Assembly (NCBI GenBank): GCA_030655515.1
Contig: JAURVI010000021.1
Coordinates: forward strand, 1-35,562
Reading direction: 5' to 3'
DNA length: 35,562 bases
Source: Polaromonas sp.
GTDB taxonomy: Bacteria; Pseudomonadota; Gammaproteobacteria; Burkholderiales; Burkholderiaceae_C
The number at the start of each line of letters is the position of its first letter. The stretch's first letter is position 1. This document shows, piece after piece, positions 25,357-33,156 of the stretch. The position numbers and the translations under genes were made by a program. The notes below the pieces were generated by a model. The model had not been told where the DNA came from. It saw only the letters and a list, made by a program, of their open reading frames with translations, and ran no database searches.

Positions 25357-25926
25357 TCACTTGATATATTTGCGCTTAGCCATAAAAGCCAAAACATCAG
25401 CATCGCGGTGAACCGTCCCCTCGACCTCTAAGCCAGGATCAACCGAGGGAACAACCGCAGAAGCCACCTTTGCAGGCTTGCCAGTATCAGCAGGGGCAGC
25501 CGCAAAGCTTGATTCGACCCGAGCCTTCGGACTGTCATCAAAAAACCCGCCTTTGGCGATCTGAGTACAAAGCGCAAACGGCACATTCAACAACGTCGCC
25601 TGCTGACTCCAGCAGGTACAAGACTTCACCTTAGAACCGGGCCTGATGCCCTTCAGGCAGGCCACAGGCTTCGGAACCTCAGAAGGGGCAGTTAATGCGT
25701 CATACCTTGGCACGGTATGCGGTAAGCCCTCAATTCGCGGCATGAAGCTAGCGCCATATTCCGCAGCAGTCAACGGTTGGCGTTCTTTTGAGCTACTGAC
25801 TTGCCCAGGCGCAACAACAGGTGCAACAATCGCGTTCTTGCCCGCGAGTGCGGCCATCTTGGCATCACGAGCGGCAGCATTGCCCGCGAACTGCGAATAG
25901 GCGTAACGCCGCATCGTTACAAACGT
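25357..25926 (-). pseudogene. C-terminal fragment of a Zot (inovirus pI-like) protein
   Basis: Zot proteins are inner-membrane ATPases that assemble and export filamentous phages. Only the part after the membrane helix remains here. Residues resemble the family C-terminus: MPRIEGLPHTVPRYDALTA, PKPVACL, the Cys motif SCTCWSQQATLLNVP, then CTQIAKGGFFD. The Walker A ATPase domain is missing. The frame stays open to 25995, but those codons are the antisense of the TPR-gene leader, so the frame is a fusion across the element border near 25920. Its stop overlaps a GTG (GTGA at 25357-25360). Confidence 0.8.
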
Positions 25927-25994
25927 CATGCACCACACAAACGCCGTTAATCTCCGGACACCTCGCGGTATCGCACTTCCAAGGAGTTTCGGCA

Positions 25995-26471
25995 ATGAAC
26001 CACCTCACCAGACTGTTGGTCATCACCCTGCTGTATGGCTCGTCCGCCGCATTTGCTGCGGGCGACGTCAGCGATTCGACAGATGCGCGCTCGTCGACCG
26101 ACCCGGTGCTGGCCCAAGCCCAGGCGGCGTTCGGCAGGAAGGACTGGGCCGCAGCCCAGGGCGGCTTGCAGAAGGCTTTGGCCGCTGCGCCGCAGAACGC
26201 CGATTACCACAACCTGTACGCCTACTCGATTCGCAAGGGCGCCAATCCCGACATGGCCCTGGTGTTCAAGCACTACGCAGAAGCGCTGAGAATCGATCCC
26301 AAACACCGTGAAGCGCATGAGTATGCGGGGGAAGCCTACCTGATGGTCAATGATCTTGCCAAGGCCAGGCAGCATCTGGCGGCACTCGACAAGCTCTGTT
26401 TTCTGCCTTGCGAGGAGTACAAGGACCTGAAAAAGGCGATCACGGCCTACGAGGCAAAACGCAAACCCTGA
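25995..26471 (+). CDS. Periplasmic TPR-repeat protein
   Basis: The 158-residue protein has a signal peptide (MNHLTRLLVITLLYGSSAAFA) and two to three tetratricopeptide-like units from about residue 35 (AQAAFGRKDWAAAQGGLQKALAAAPQ; ALVFKHYAEALRIDPKHREAHEYAGEAYLM; DLAKARQHLAALDKLC). A Cys pair near the end (CFLPC) may form a disulfide. AAGGAG lies eight bases before the ATG. The function is unknown; TPR domains usually mediate protein contacts. Its leader directly borders the phage remnant. Confidence 0.85.
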   Translation: MNHLTRLLVITLLYGSSAAFAAGDVSDSTDARSSTDPVLAQAQAAFGRKDWAAAQGGLQKALAAAPQNADYHNLYAYSIRKGANPDMALVFKHYAEALRIDPKHREAHEYAGEAYLMVNDLAKARQHLAALDKLCFLPCEEYKDLKKAITAYEAKRKP

Positions 26472-26478
26472 GGCCGCC

Positions 26479-26495
26479 GACCGCGCTTGGCGGTC
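26479..26495. terminator. Possible hairpin between TPR gene and hemW
   Basis: GACCGC-GCTTG-GCGGTC lies between the convergent TPR gene and hemW. There is no T run, so termination is uncertain. Confidence 0.3.
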
Positions 26496-26524
26496 TGAGC
26501 ACTTTGCAGCGTGCCGGACGTGCG

Positions 26525-27766
26525 TCAATCGGCCAGAAACAGTGTCTGCAAGTCGTTCAGGAAATCAAAACCGCGTTCGGTCGGCCTGACCCGCGCGAAA
26601 TCCCGCTCGATCAGGCCCTTGCGTTCGGCTTCGTCCAGTCCGGCCTGGATCGCGCTCAAAGGCAGGCCGGTTTTTTCTGAAAAATCCTGCAACTTGAAGC
26701 CTTCGCGCAGACGCAAGGCATTGAGCATGAACTCAAACGGCAGGTCGGCGCGGCTGACTTCGCTGTCCTGCGCCACCGGGGTTCCGGCAAGCGCCTTGTC
26801 CATGTACAGCTTGGGCTCCCGAAAGCGCACCTGACGCACCACGCGGTGCGCAAAACTGAGTTTGCTGTGCGCGCCGGCGCCTAGCCCCAGGTAGTCGCCA
26901 AACTTCCAGTAGTTCAGGTTGTGCAGGCAGCGGTGGCCGGGTTTGGCGTAGGCCGAAACCTCGTAACGGTCCATGCCGGCTGCGCCGGTCAGCTCGGTGA
27001 TGCGGTCCAGCATCGCGTAGGCGTCGTCGTCCTCTGGCAGCTTTGGCGGAAATTTGGCGAAATAGGTATTGGGCTCCAGCGTCAGATGGTAAATGGATAT
27101 ATGCGGCGGCTCAAGCGCCAACGCCTGGCGCATGTCCTGCGCCAGATTGTCCAGCGTCTGGCCCGGCAGCGCGTACATGATGTCGAGATTGAAGGTGTCG
27201 AAGGCCTGCGCGGCTTCCTCGACCGCGGCAATCGCCTGGACCCGGTCATGCACGCGGCCCAGCGCTTTCAGGTGCCTGTCGTCAAAACTTTGCACACCGA
27301 CCGACAGCCGCGTGACGCCGGCGCTGCGAAAGGCCTTGAAGCGGTCTTTCTCGAACGTACCGGGGTTGGCTTCCAAGGTGATTTCACAGCCTGGCTCCAG
27401 CCGCAGCCGCGCGCGAATGTCGCCCAGCAGGCGGTCGATGGCCTGCGGCGAAAACAGGCTGGGTGTGCCACCGCCGATGAAGATGCTGTGAACCGTGCGG
27501 CCCCAGATCAGCGGCAGCGAGGCTTCGAGGTCGGCCATCAGCGCGTCGAGGTAGCGCTGCTCGGGCAGCTCGCCCTGCGCCTCGTGCGAATTGAAATCGC
27601 AGTAGGGGCACTTCTTCAGGCACCAGGGCAGATGCACGTACAGCGACAGCGGCGGCAAGGCGCTGAGCTGCAGTGTGCCGTCCCGCATGTAGTGCTGGAT
27701 GTCCTTGAGCCCCGCCCCGGTTTCCTCCAGGGACGGCACGCTGACCACGGGAATCGGAAAAGTCAT
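26525..27766 (-). CDS. hemW: Radical SAM heme chaperone HemW
   Basis: HemW (formerly HemN-like) binds heme and a [4Fe-4S] cluster and delivers heme to respiratory proteins; it is not the coproporphyrinogen oxidase. The 413-residue protein has the radical SAM cluster motif CxxxCxxC (Cys49, Cys53, Cys56 in CLKKCPYC), the GGGTPS segment, and HNLNYWKFGDYLGLGAGAHS of the HemW C-terminal part. It lacks the N-terminal extension and extra cysteine of true HemN. It is the last gene of an rph-rdgB-hemW series, 7 bases after rdgB. Confidence 0.94.
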   Translation of the reverse strand: MTFPIPVVSVPSLEETGAGLKDIQHYMRDGTLQLSALPPLSLYVHLPWCLKKCPYCDFNSHEAQGELPEQRYLDALMADLEASLPLIWGRTVHSIFIGGGTPSLFSPQAIDRLLGDIRARLRLEPGCEITLEANPGTFEKDRFKAFRSAGVTRLSVGVQSFDDRHLKALGRVHDRVQAIAAVEEAAQAFDTFNLDIMYALPGQTLDNLAQDMRQALALEPPHISIYHLTLEPNTYFAKFPPKLPEDDDAYAMLDRITELTGAAGMDRYEVSAYAKPGHRCLHNLNYWKFGDYLGLGAGAHSKLSFAHRVVRQVRFREPKLYMDKALAGTPVAQDSEVSRADLPFEFMLNALRLREGFKLQDFSEKTGLPLSAIQAGLDEAERKGLIERDFARVRPTERGFDFLNDLQTLFLAD

Positions 27767-27773
27767 TCGCTGC

Positions 27774-28373
27774 TCACAACCAGCGCTCGCGCATCAGCTC
27801 CATCATCTGGCGCGCCGCCATGCCGCGATGGCTGTTGGCATTTTTCACCTCGACCGGCAGTTCGGCAAAGGTTTTGCCGAATGCCGGGATAAACATCACC
27901 GGGTCAAAGCCAAAACCATTGCTGCCGACAGGCTCGCGGGCGATCTCACCGGTGACGCGGCCCACGGCAATCAGCGGCTCGGGATCATCGGCAGAACGCA
28001 GGGCGACCAGCGTGCTGACCATCGCGGCGCGGCGCTGGTCCAGACCAGCCATCTGCTCAAGCAAGGCGCGCACATTGTTGTCGTCGCCTTTTTCGTAGCC
28101 AAACTGCGTGGCGTAAAAAGCCGTGTCGACGCCCGGCAGGCCGCCGAAGGCATCGACACACAGGCCGGCGTCGTCGGCCAGCGCCGGCAGGCCGCTCAGC
28201 CGCGACGCATGGCGCGCCTTGGCCAGCGCGTTTTCGACAAAGGTGCGAAAAGGCTCTTCGGCCTCGGGAATGCCCAGGTCCGCCTGTTTGACCAGCGTCA
28301 CGCCCAGTGGGGCCAGCATGGCCTGCAACTCGGCCAGTTTGCCGGGGTTGTTCGATGCGAGTACGATCTTCAT
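27774..28373 (-). CDS. rdgB: dITP/XTP pyrophosphatase
   Basis: This Ham1-family enzyme cleans the nucleotide pool by hydrolysing dITP, ITP and XTP to monophosphates. The 199-residue product begins MKIVLASNNPGKLAEL, the family start. It carries LADDAGLCVDAFGGLPGV (catalytic Asp) and GFGFDPVMFIP and ends with SHRGMAARQMM. ATG 28373 is chosen over an upstream in-frame ATG at 28412 because it gives the conserved N-terminus. Confidence 0.96.
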   Translation of the reverse strand: MKIVLASNNPGKLAELQAMLAPLGVTLVKQADLGIPEAEEPFRTFVENALAKARHASRLSGLPALADDAGLCVDAFGGLPGVDTAFYATQFGYEKGDDNNVRALLEQMAGLDQRRAAMVSTLVALRSADDPEPLIAVGRVTGEIAREPVGSNGFGFDPVMFIPAFGKTFAELPVEVKNANSHRGMAARQMMELMRERWL

Positions 28374-28419
28374 GGGTAAAGAGTGCTTCCAGTCCATGAA
28401 GGACGGGCGCAATTAGCTA

Positions 28420-29148
28420 TTAATTCAGGAGCGACTGTCGCTGCAGGGTGATCAGCTCGCTGATGCCTTTTTCCGCCAGCAGCAGCAAGGCGTCCATTTC
28501 CTTGCGCGAAAAAGCCGCGCCTTCCGCCGTGCCCTGCACTTCGACGTAATGGCCTGCGCCGGTCATCACCACGTTCATGTCGGTATCGCAGCCGACGTCC
28601 TCGATGTACTCGAGGTCCAGCAAAGGCGTGCCCTGCACAATGCCGACCGAAATGGCGGCGACGTGGCCGAGAATCGGCGTTTCCTTGAGCTTGCCTTCTG
28701 CTAGCAGCTTGTTCACCGCGTCCTGCGCCGCGACAAAAGCACCGGTGATGCTGGCCGTGCGCGTGCCGCCGTCGGCCTGGATCACGTCGCAGTCGAGATG
28801 AATGGTTCTTTCGCCGAGTTTTTTCAGATCGAACACCGCCCGCATCGAACGGCCGATCAGGCGCTGGATTTCCTGCGTGCGCCCGCTTTGCTTGCCGCGC
28901 GTCGCCTCCCGGTCGCTGCGGGTATGGGTGGCGCGCGGCAGCATGCCGTATTCGGCGGTCACCCAGCCTTCACCGCTGCCTTTTTTGTGGCCCGGCACCT
29001 TTTCCTCGACCGAGGCCGTACACAGCACCCGGGTGTTGCCAAACTCGATGAGGACCGAGCCTTCCGCGTAGGCCGTGTAAGCGCGGGTAATCCGCACGGC
29101 ACGCAACTGGTCGGCAGCCCGTGCGCTGCTTCTTTGAAATGAACTCAT
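28420..29148 (-). CDS. rph: Ribonuclease PH
   Basis: RNase PH is a phosphorolytic 3'-5' exoribonuclease that trims tRNA 3' ends. The 242-residue protein has the family pattern: [20 protein letters not shown], the phosphate-binding segment [40 protein letters not shown] and the C-terminal [22 protein letters not shown] 29148 is preferred to the TTG two codons upstream. It precedes rdgB by 46 bases on the same strand. Confidence 0.96.
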   Translation of the reverse strand: MSSFQRSSARAADQLRAVRITRAYTAYAEGSVLIEFGNTRVLCTASVEEKVPGHKKGSGEGWVTAEYGMLPRATHTRSDREATRGKQSGRTQEIQRLIGRSMRAVFDLKKLGERTIHLDCDVIQADGGTRTASITGAFVAAQDAVNKLLAEGKLKETPILGHVAAISVGIVQGTPLLDLEYIEDVGCDTDMNVVMTGAGHYVEVQGTAEGAAFSRKEMDALLLLAEKGISELITLQRQSLLN

Positions 29149-29251
29149 GGTCAATGGCTTTCTGGCAAGGACACGCCGAGCGCGTCAAGAGGATAAAGAA
29201 TCGGAACAAAAGGCAGGCACCGGCCAAGCAACAAGAACTGCAGAAAACGGG

Positions 29252-30154
29252 TCAGACCTTTTTGGCCGCGGAACGGCGTATCGCCTCGTTGATTTCGGCG
29301 ATGGAACGCTCAATCGCCGCATCGTCCAGGTCTTCTACGCCAGCGTCGAGCACGCCGGCCTGGATGGTCGATGCAAAAACGCCGTCCATGATGCTGTCGG
29401 TCGAGACGCCGCGCGTTGCTTCAAAAGCATCAGGTGTTTCCCATTCCATGGCCAGCACGGTCACGTTGTCGCTGTGCTCGCCGCCATTGCGCAGCGCATG
29501 CTCGACCATGTCGGGCACCGCATCGGACACGCTGTGGGTGGCCATGTGACGCACAATTTCATCATCGGTCAGGCTACCCCACAGGCCGTCGGAGCACAGC
29601 ATTACTTTGTCGCCCTGCTGCAAGATCACCGGGCCGACAATATCGAACACCGGCTTGGACGGCGAGCCCAGGCAGGTGAACAGGATGTTGCGGTTGATGC
29701 GTTCGAGCTTGATCACGCCGGCGTTTTGCTGCTCCAGATAGGAGTGATCGCGCGTGCGGGTCAGCAGTTGCCCGTCGCGAACCACGTACAAACGCGAGTC
29801 GCCACAATGAACCCAGGTAGCACCCAGTCCCTGCAGTATCGCCGCCACCAGCGTGGTTCGGGGGGTATCGAGCATGCCTTTTTCGCTGGCATAACGGATG
29901 ATCTGGTGATGGGCCGCCATCAGGGCCGACGACAAAAACTCGGTCACGTCCTTGACCAGCGGGCGGGCTTCCTTCTGGTAGAGCGCGGAAACGGTTTGCA
30001 GCGCCAGTTGCGCCGCCACTTCACCTTCGGGGTGCCCGCCCATGCCGTCGGCCAGCACAAACAGGCCCGACTCGCGGGTGTAGCAGTAGCCCATGCGGTC
30101 TTCGTTTTTCTCGCGACCGCCTTTGCGACTGACCTGAAAGACAGAAAATTTCAT
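29252..30154 (-). CDS. PP2C-type serine/threonine phosphatase
   Basis: The 300-residue PPM-family phosphatase shows the metal-binding motifs: KNEDRMG near residue 18, LADGMGGHPEGE near 35, CSDGLWGSLTDDE near 190 and HSDNVTVL near 230. A non-conserved acidic C-terminal tail of about 60 residues follows. Its ATG overlaps the stop of the upstream protein kinase (ATGA), so kinase and phosphatase are made together and probably act on the same substrates. It lacks membrane segments. Confidence 0.94.
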   Translation of the reverse strand: MKFSVFQVSRKGGREKNEDRMGYCYTRESGLFVLADGMGGHPEGEVAAQLALQTVSALYQKEARPLVKDVTEFLSSALMAAHHQIIRYASEKGMLDTPRTTLVAAILQGLGATWVHCGDSRLYVVRDGQLLTRTRDHSYLEQQNAGVIKLERINRNILFTCLGSPSKPVFDIVGPVILQQGDKVMLCSDGLWGSLTDDEIVRHMATHSVSDAVPDMVEHALRNGGEHSDNVTVLAMEWETPDAFEATRGVSTDSIMDGVFASTIQAGVLDAGVEDLDDAAIERSIAEINEAIRRSAAKKV

Positions 30155-31158
30155 TTGAATTTCGTCGCAAAGCCGGTGGCCTTGCGCGCGCTTTTCTTGG
30201 TGTCTGACACCATGTTGTCAAACTGCAGGCGCATCTTTTCGCCGACGGTGAGCTTGGTGTAGCGCCGCTCACCTTCGCGGCTGAGTTCTTTTTGCAGGGC
30301 AAAGACCGATTGCGGCCGCGACAGCGGGTCCAGCGACATGCACCATTCCACCACCTCAATCAGGTTGTCTGAATACACGCCCCGCAGCCGGGACAGCGCC
30401 AGCGAAAGCCGGTCTTTTTCCAGCCGCTGCGGCGCATCGTTGGGCGGGTAGCCCTGCATGGTCGCGTAAATGCAGGCGCCGATCGCGTAAATATCGGTCC
30501 ACGGCCCCATCGACGAATCGCGGCGGTACATCTCGGGCGCGGCAAAACCGGGCGTGTACATGGGCCGGATGAAGTTGCCCTCCTTGCTCAAGACCTCGCG
30601 CGCCGCGCCGAAGTCGATCATCACGGCCATGTTGTCGTCGGTGATGAAAATGTTGGCCGGCTTGATGTCCAGGTGCAGCATCTTGTGCTGATGCACGATG
30701 CGCAGGCCGCGCAGGATCTCGTCAAACAGCGAACGGATGGTTGACTCGCGAAAAACCTTTTGCTTTTTTAGCTCGCGCGCGGTGATGATGAAATCCTGCA
30801 GGGTGCCGCCCTCCAGATAATTCATCACCATGTAAACTGTTTCGTTTTCGCGGAAAAAGTTGAGCACACTGACCACCGACGCATGCGATATCTGCGCCAG
30901 CGACCGGCCTTCCTCGAAAAAACTTTTCAGGCCCAGGCGGTACAGCGACAGCTTGTCAGGCTGCACCTGGGGCAACAGTTCACCCGGCGGGCGGCTGGCC
31001 AGCGAAGAAGGCAGGTACTCCTTGATCGCGACCTGCTGGCCTTCGTTGTCAACGGCCAAGTAAACTACACCGAACCCGCCGGACGACAGCTTGCGCACAA
31101 CGCGATAGCCGCCGATGACGGTATCGGGGGGAAGTGGCGCGGGCTTGACCTTTGACAT
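30151..31158 (-). CDS. Serine/threonine protein kinase
   Basis: The 335-residue Hanks-type kinase has the glycine loop SSGGFG (about 25-30), Lys46 in VAIKEYLP, the catalytic loop HLDIKPAN (162-169; Asp164, Asn169), DFG at 182-184 and an APE-like APEMYRR. The catalytic loop has Leu in place of the Arg of HRD, so activation-loop control may differ. The C-terminal 50 residues are basic (SDTKKSARKATGFATKFK) without a membrane helix or sensor domain, so it is cytosolic. It is the first gene of the kinase-phosphatase pair and is divergent from yicC. Confidence 0.94.
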   Translation of the reverse strand: MSKVKPAPLPPDTVIGGYRVVRKLSSGGFGVVYLAVDNEGQQVAIKEYLPSSLASRPPGELLPQVQPDKLSLYRLGLKSFFEEGRSLAQISHASVVSVLNFFRENETVYMVMNYLEGGTLQDFIITARELKKQKVFRESTIRSLFDEILRGLRIVHQHKMLHLDIKPANIFITDDNMAVMIDFGAAREVLSKEGNFIRPMYTPGFAAPEMYRRDSSMGPWTDIYAIGACIYATMQGYPPNDAPQRLEKDRLSLALSRLRGVYSDNLIEVVEWCMSLDPLSRPQSVFALQKELSREGERRYTKLTVGEKMRLQFDNMVSDTKKSARKATGFATKFK

Positions 31159-31225
31159 AATTCGGGATTGAGCAAGGTGACGGGATCACCAGGTCCTGGG
31201 TACTCTACGAAAAGCGTATTACTAA

Positions 31226-32143
31226 ATGTCAGTTTACAGCATGACAGGCTATGCAGCCGTTCAATCCAGTCCAGTCGGCACGGCGCAGGAAACCGACGCC
31301 AGCGCAAGCAGCAACGCACGCCTGGGGGTGGAAATACGCTCGGTCAACAGCCGCTTTCTGGATCTGGCCTTCCGCCTGCCCGATGAGCTGCGGCAGGCCG
31401 AACCCGCCCTGCGTGAACTGCTGGCCGGCAAACTCAAGCGCGGCAAAGTCGAAATGCGCGTTTCTCTGGAAGGCAACTCGGGCAGCAACCTGCGAGCCCC
31501 GGCGGCAACGACACTGCAGCGCCTGGGCTCACTGGAAGACACCGTGAAATCCTGGTTGCCCAACGTCCAGCCCTTGAGCGTTGCCGATATTCTCCGGCTG
31601 GCGAGCAGCGAAGACAAAACCACGCGCGATGACAGCCCCGAGCTGCTCAGGCTGGCCAAAAAGGCCCTCGAAGAACTGCTGGCGGCACGGGAACGGGAAG
31701 GCGCCCGGCTGGCGCAGATGCTGCTTGATCGCAGCGCTCAGTTGCGGGCGCTGGCGGCATTGGCCACTCCCATGGTTCCCAAACTGGTCGAGCAGCAGAA
31801 AGTCCGCTTCATGGAACGCTGGAAAGAGGCCCTGGCCCTGGGAGGCGGCAGTACCTTGCCGGAAGCCGCGCAGGACCGGGCGCTGCTGGAGGCCACCTCT
31901 TTTGCGATACGGATTGATGTGGCTGAGGAAATAACGCGTTTGTCCTCCCATCTGGACGAAATCGACCGCTTGCTGGCCGGTGGCGGCGAAGTGGGCAAAC
32001 GCCTGGATTTTCTGATCCAGGAACTGCACCGCGAAGCCAATACGCTGGGCTCGAAATCGGGCTCCCTGGAACTCACGCACATCTCGGTGGACATGAAAGT
32101 TCTGATCGAGCAAATCCGCGAGCAGGTTCAAAACATCGAATAA
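31226..32143 (+). CDS. yicC: YicC-family endoribonuclease
   Basis: The 305-residue protein begins [10 protein letters not shown], the hallmark of the family, and ends with the conserved [21 protein letters not shown] and [18 protein letters not shown]. coli YicC is reported as an endoribonuclease that affects sRNA turnover. ATG 31226 gives the expected start although the SD is weak. It leads a plus-strand series yicC-gmk-rpoZ-spoT. Confidence 0.95.
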   Translation: MSVYSMTGYAAVQSSPVGTAQETDASASSNARLGVEIRSVNSRFLDLAFRLPDELRQAEPALRELLAGKLKRGKVEMRVSLEGNSGSNLRAPAATTLQRLGSLEDTVKSWLPNVQPLSVADILRLASSEDKTTRDDSPELLRLAKKALEELLAAREREGARLAQMLLDRSAQLRALAALATPMVPKLVEQQKVRFMERWKEALALGGGSTLPEAAQDRALLEATSFAIRIDVAEEITRLSSHLDEIDRLLAGGGEVGKRLDFLIQELHREANTLGSKSGSLELTHISVDMKVLIEQIREQVQNIE

Positions 32144-32162
32144 CCCTCAAAAACCCGCCGCC

Positions 32163-32783
32163 ATGGACTACCCCGGAAACCTGTTTGTTGTCGCCGCGCC
32201 CAGCGGCGCTGGAAAATCCAGCCTGGTCAAGGCCCTGATGGAGCTGGACTCGCGGGTGCAGCCCGCGGTTTCGCACACCACGCGGCCGCCCCGCGGACAG
32301 GAAAAACACGGCCGCGAGTACTTCTTCATCTCGCCGCAAGAGTTCGACGGCATGGTGCTGCGGGATTCGTTTCTCGAATGGGCCCATGTGCATGGCCACC
32401 GCTACGGCACCTCCCGGCAAGCCATCGAGGAGCGCGTGGCGCACGGCGCCGATGTCATCCTGGAAATCGATTTCCAGGGCGCCATCAACATCAAACGCAT
32501 CTTCAGCAACGCAGTGCTGATTTTCATCCTGCCGCCGAGCTGGGAAGAGTTGCGCTCGCGACTGGAGCGCCGCGGCGAGGACGCACCCGAGGTGATTGAA
32601 TTGCGCCTGAAAAACGCCGCCGTCGAGATGGCGCAAGCGCACGAATTCGACTTCGTTATAATCAACGAGTTATTTGAGCTGGCGGTTTTTGACCTGAAAA
32701 CCATTGTTCACGCCCAGCGGCTCAAGTTTGCGGCACAGCGACGTGCCCGTGCCGAAACCTTCCAGGCCCTGCACATCGCTTGA
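32163..32783 (+). CDS. gmk: Guanylate kinase
   Basis: The enzyme phosphorylates GMP to GDP with ATP. The 206-residue product (207 in E. coli) has the P-loop [10 protein letters not shown] (12-21), the GMP-binding [19 protein letters not shown] and the [15 protein letters not shown] segment. It starts 19 bases after yicC and ends 55 bases before rpoZ. Confidence 0.97.
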   Translation: MDYPGNLFVVAAPSGAGKSSLVKALMELDSRVQPAVSHTTRPPRGQEKHGREYFFISPQEFDGMVLRDSFLEWAHVHGHRYGTSRQAIEERVAHGADVILEIDFQGAINIKRIFSNAVLIFILPPSWEELRSRLERRGEDAPEVIELRLKNAAVEMAQAHEFDFVIINELFELAVFDLKTIVHAQRLKFAAQRRARAETFQALHIA

Positions 32784-32838
32784 ATCGTTGCCCGATTCCC
32801 GCTGTTTTCGCTATTCCCCATTTAACCCGGAGATCCTC

Positions 32839-33042
32839 ATGGCCCGCATTACTGTTGAAGACTGCCTGGAAAAAATCCCCAACCGCTTCCAGTTGGTTTT
32901 GGCGGCCACCTACCGCGCCCGCATGCTCAGCCAGGGTCACGCGCCTAAAATCGAAAGCAAGAACAAACCCGGCGTGACTGCGCTGCGCGAGATTGCCGAC
33001 GGCAAAATCGGCCTGGAAATGCTGAAAAAAGTCCCCGGCTGA
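32839..33042 (+). CDS. rpoZ: RNA polymerase omega subunit
   Basis: Omega helps fold the beta-prime subunit and contributes to ppGpp binding. The 67-residue product ([45 protein letters not shown]) is the short form usual for this group. ATG 32839 follows GGAGA; the frame stays open upstream inside gmk, but that part is not omega. A strong terminator follows the gene. Confidence 0.97.
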   Translation: MARITVEDCLEKIPNRFQLVLAATYRARMLSQGHAPKIESKNKPGVTALREIADGKIGLEMLKKVPG

Positions 33043-33061
33043 AAGCCGCTCCCGCCCCCTG

Positions 33062-33089
33062 AAAAAGCACCGCCATGCGGTGCTTTTTT
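33062..33089 (+). terminator. Rho-independent terminator after rpoZ
   Basis: GCACCGC-CAT-GCGGTGC (33067-33083) is followed by TTTTTT and preceded by AAAAA, so the extended stem could work in both directions. It separates rpoZ from spoT. Confidence 0.92.
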
Positions 33090-33156
33090 GTTGCCATGGC
33101 GTGAGCCAAAGTCCGGTTTTTTTCATGTATTGCCGGCGCCGCGATACATTTAAGGC

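Larger units (their letters stand above)
23018..25926. mobile_element. Remnant of an inovirus-type prophage at the tRNA-Ser 3' end
   Basis: Between tRNA-Ser and the leader of a TPR gene lie about 2.9 kb of lower-GC DNA with phage-type genes: DUF3693, DUF2726, two broken frames, a DUF1640-like protein, a serine recombinase and the C-terminal part of a Zot (pI-like) assembly protein. Coat, replication and complete Zot genes are missing, so the element is decayed. The left border is sharp (tRNA 3' end). The right border, near 25920, is where the Zot frame runs into chromosomal leader DNA. I found no direct repeat of the tRNA end at the right border. Confidence 0.75.

Noticed and set aside
23033..25994. 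Direct repeat of the tRNA-Ser 3' end at the right border (attR)
   Set aside because: I searched by eye for the last 15 bases of the tRNA or close variants and found none; only a weak resemblance exists near 25975.
32657..32662. TATAAT inside the 3' part of gmk as a promoter for rpoZ
   Set aside because: It lies in codons for the conserved DFVIINEL segment and no -35 element fits upstream.
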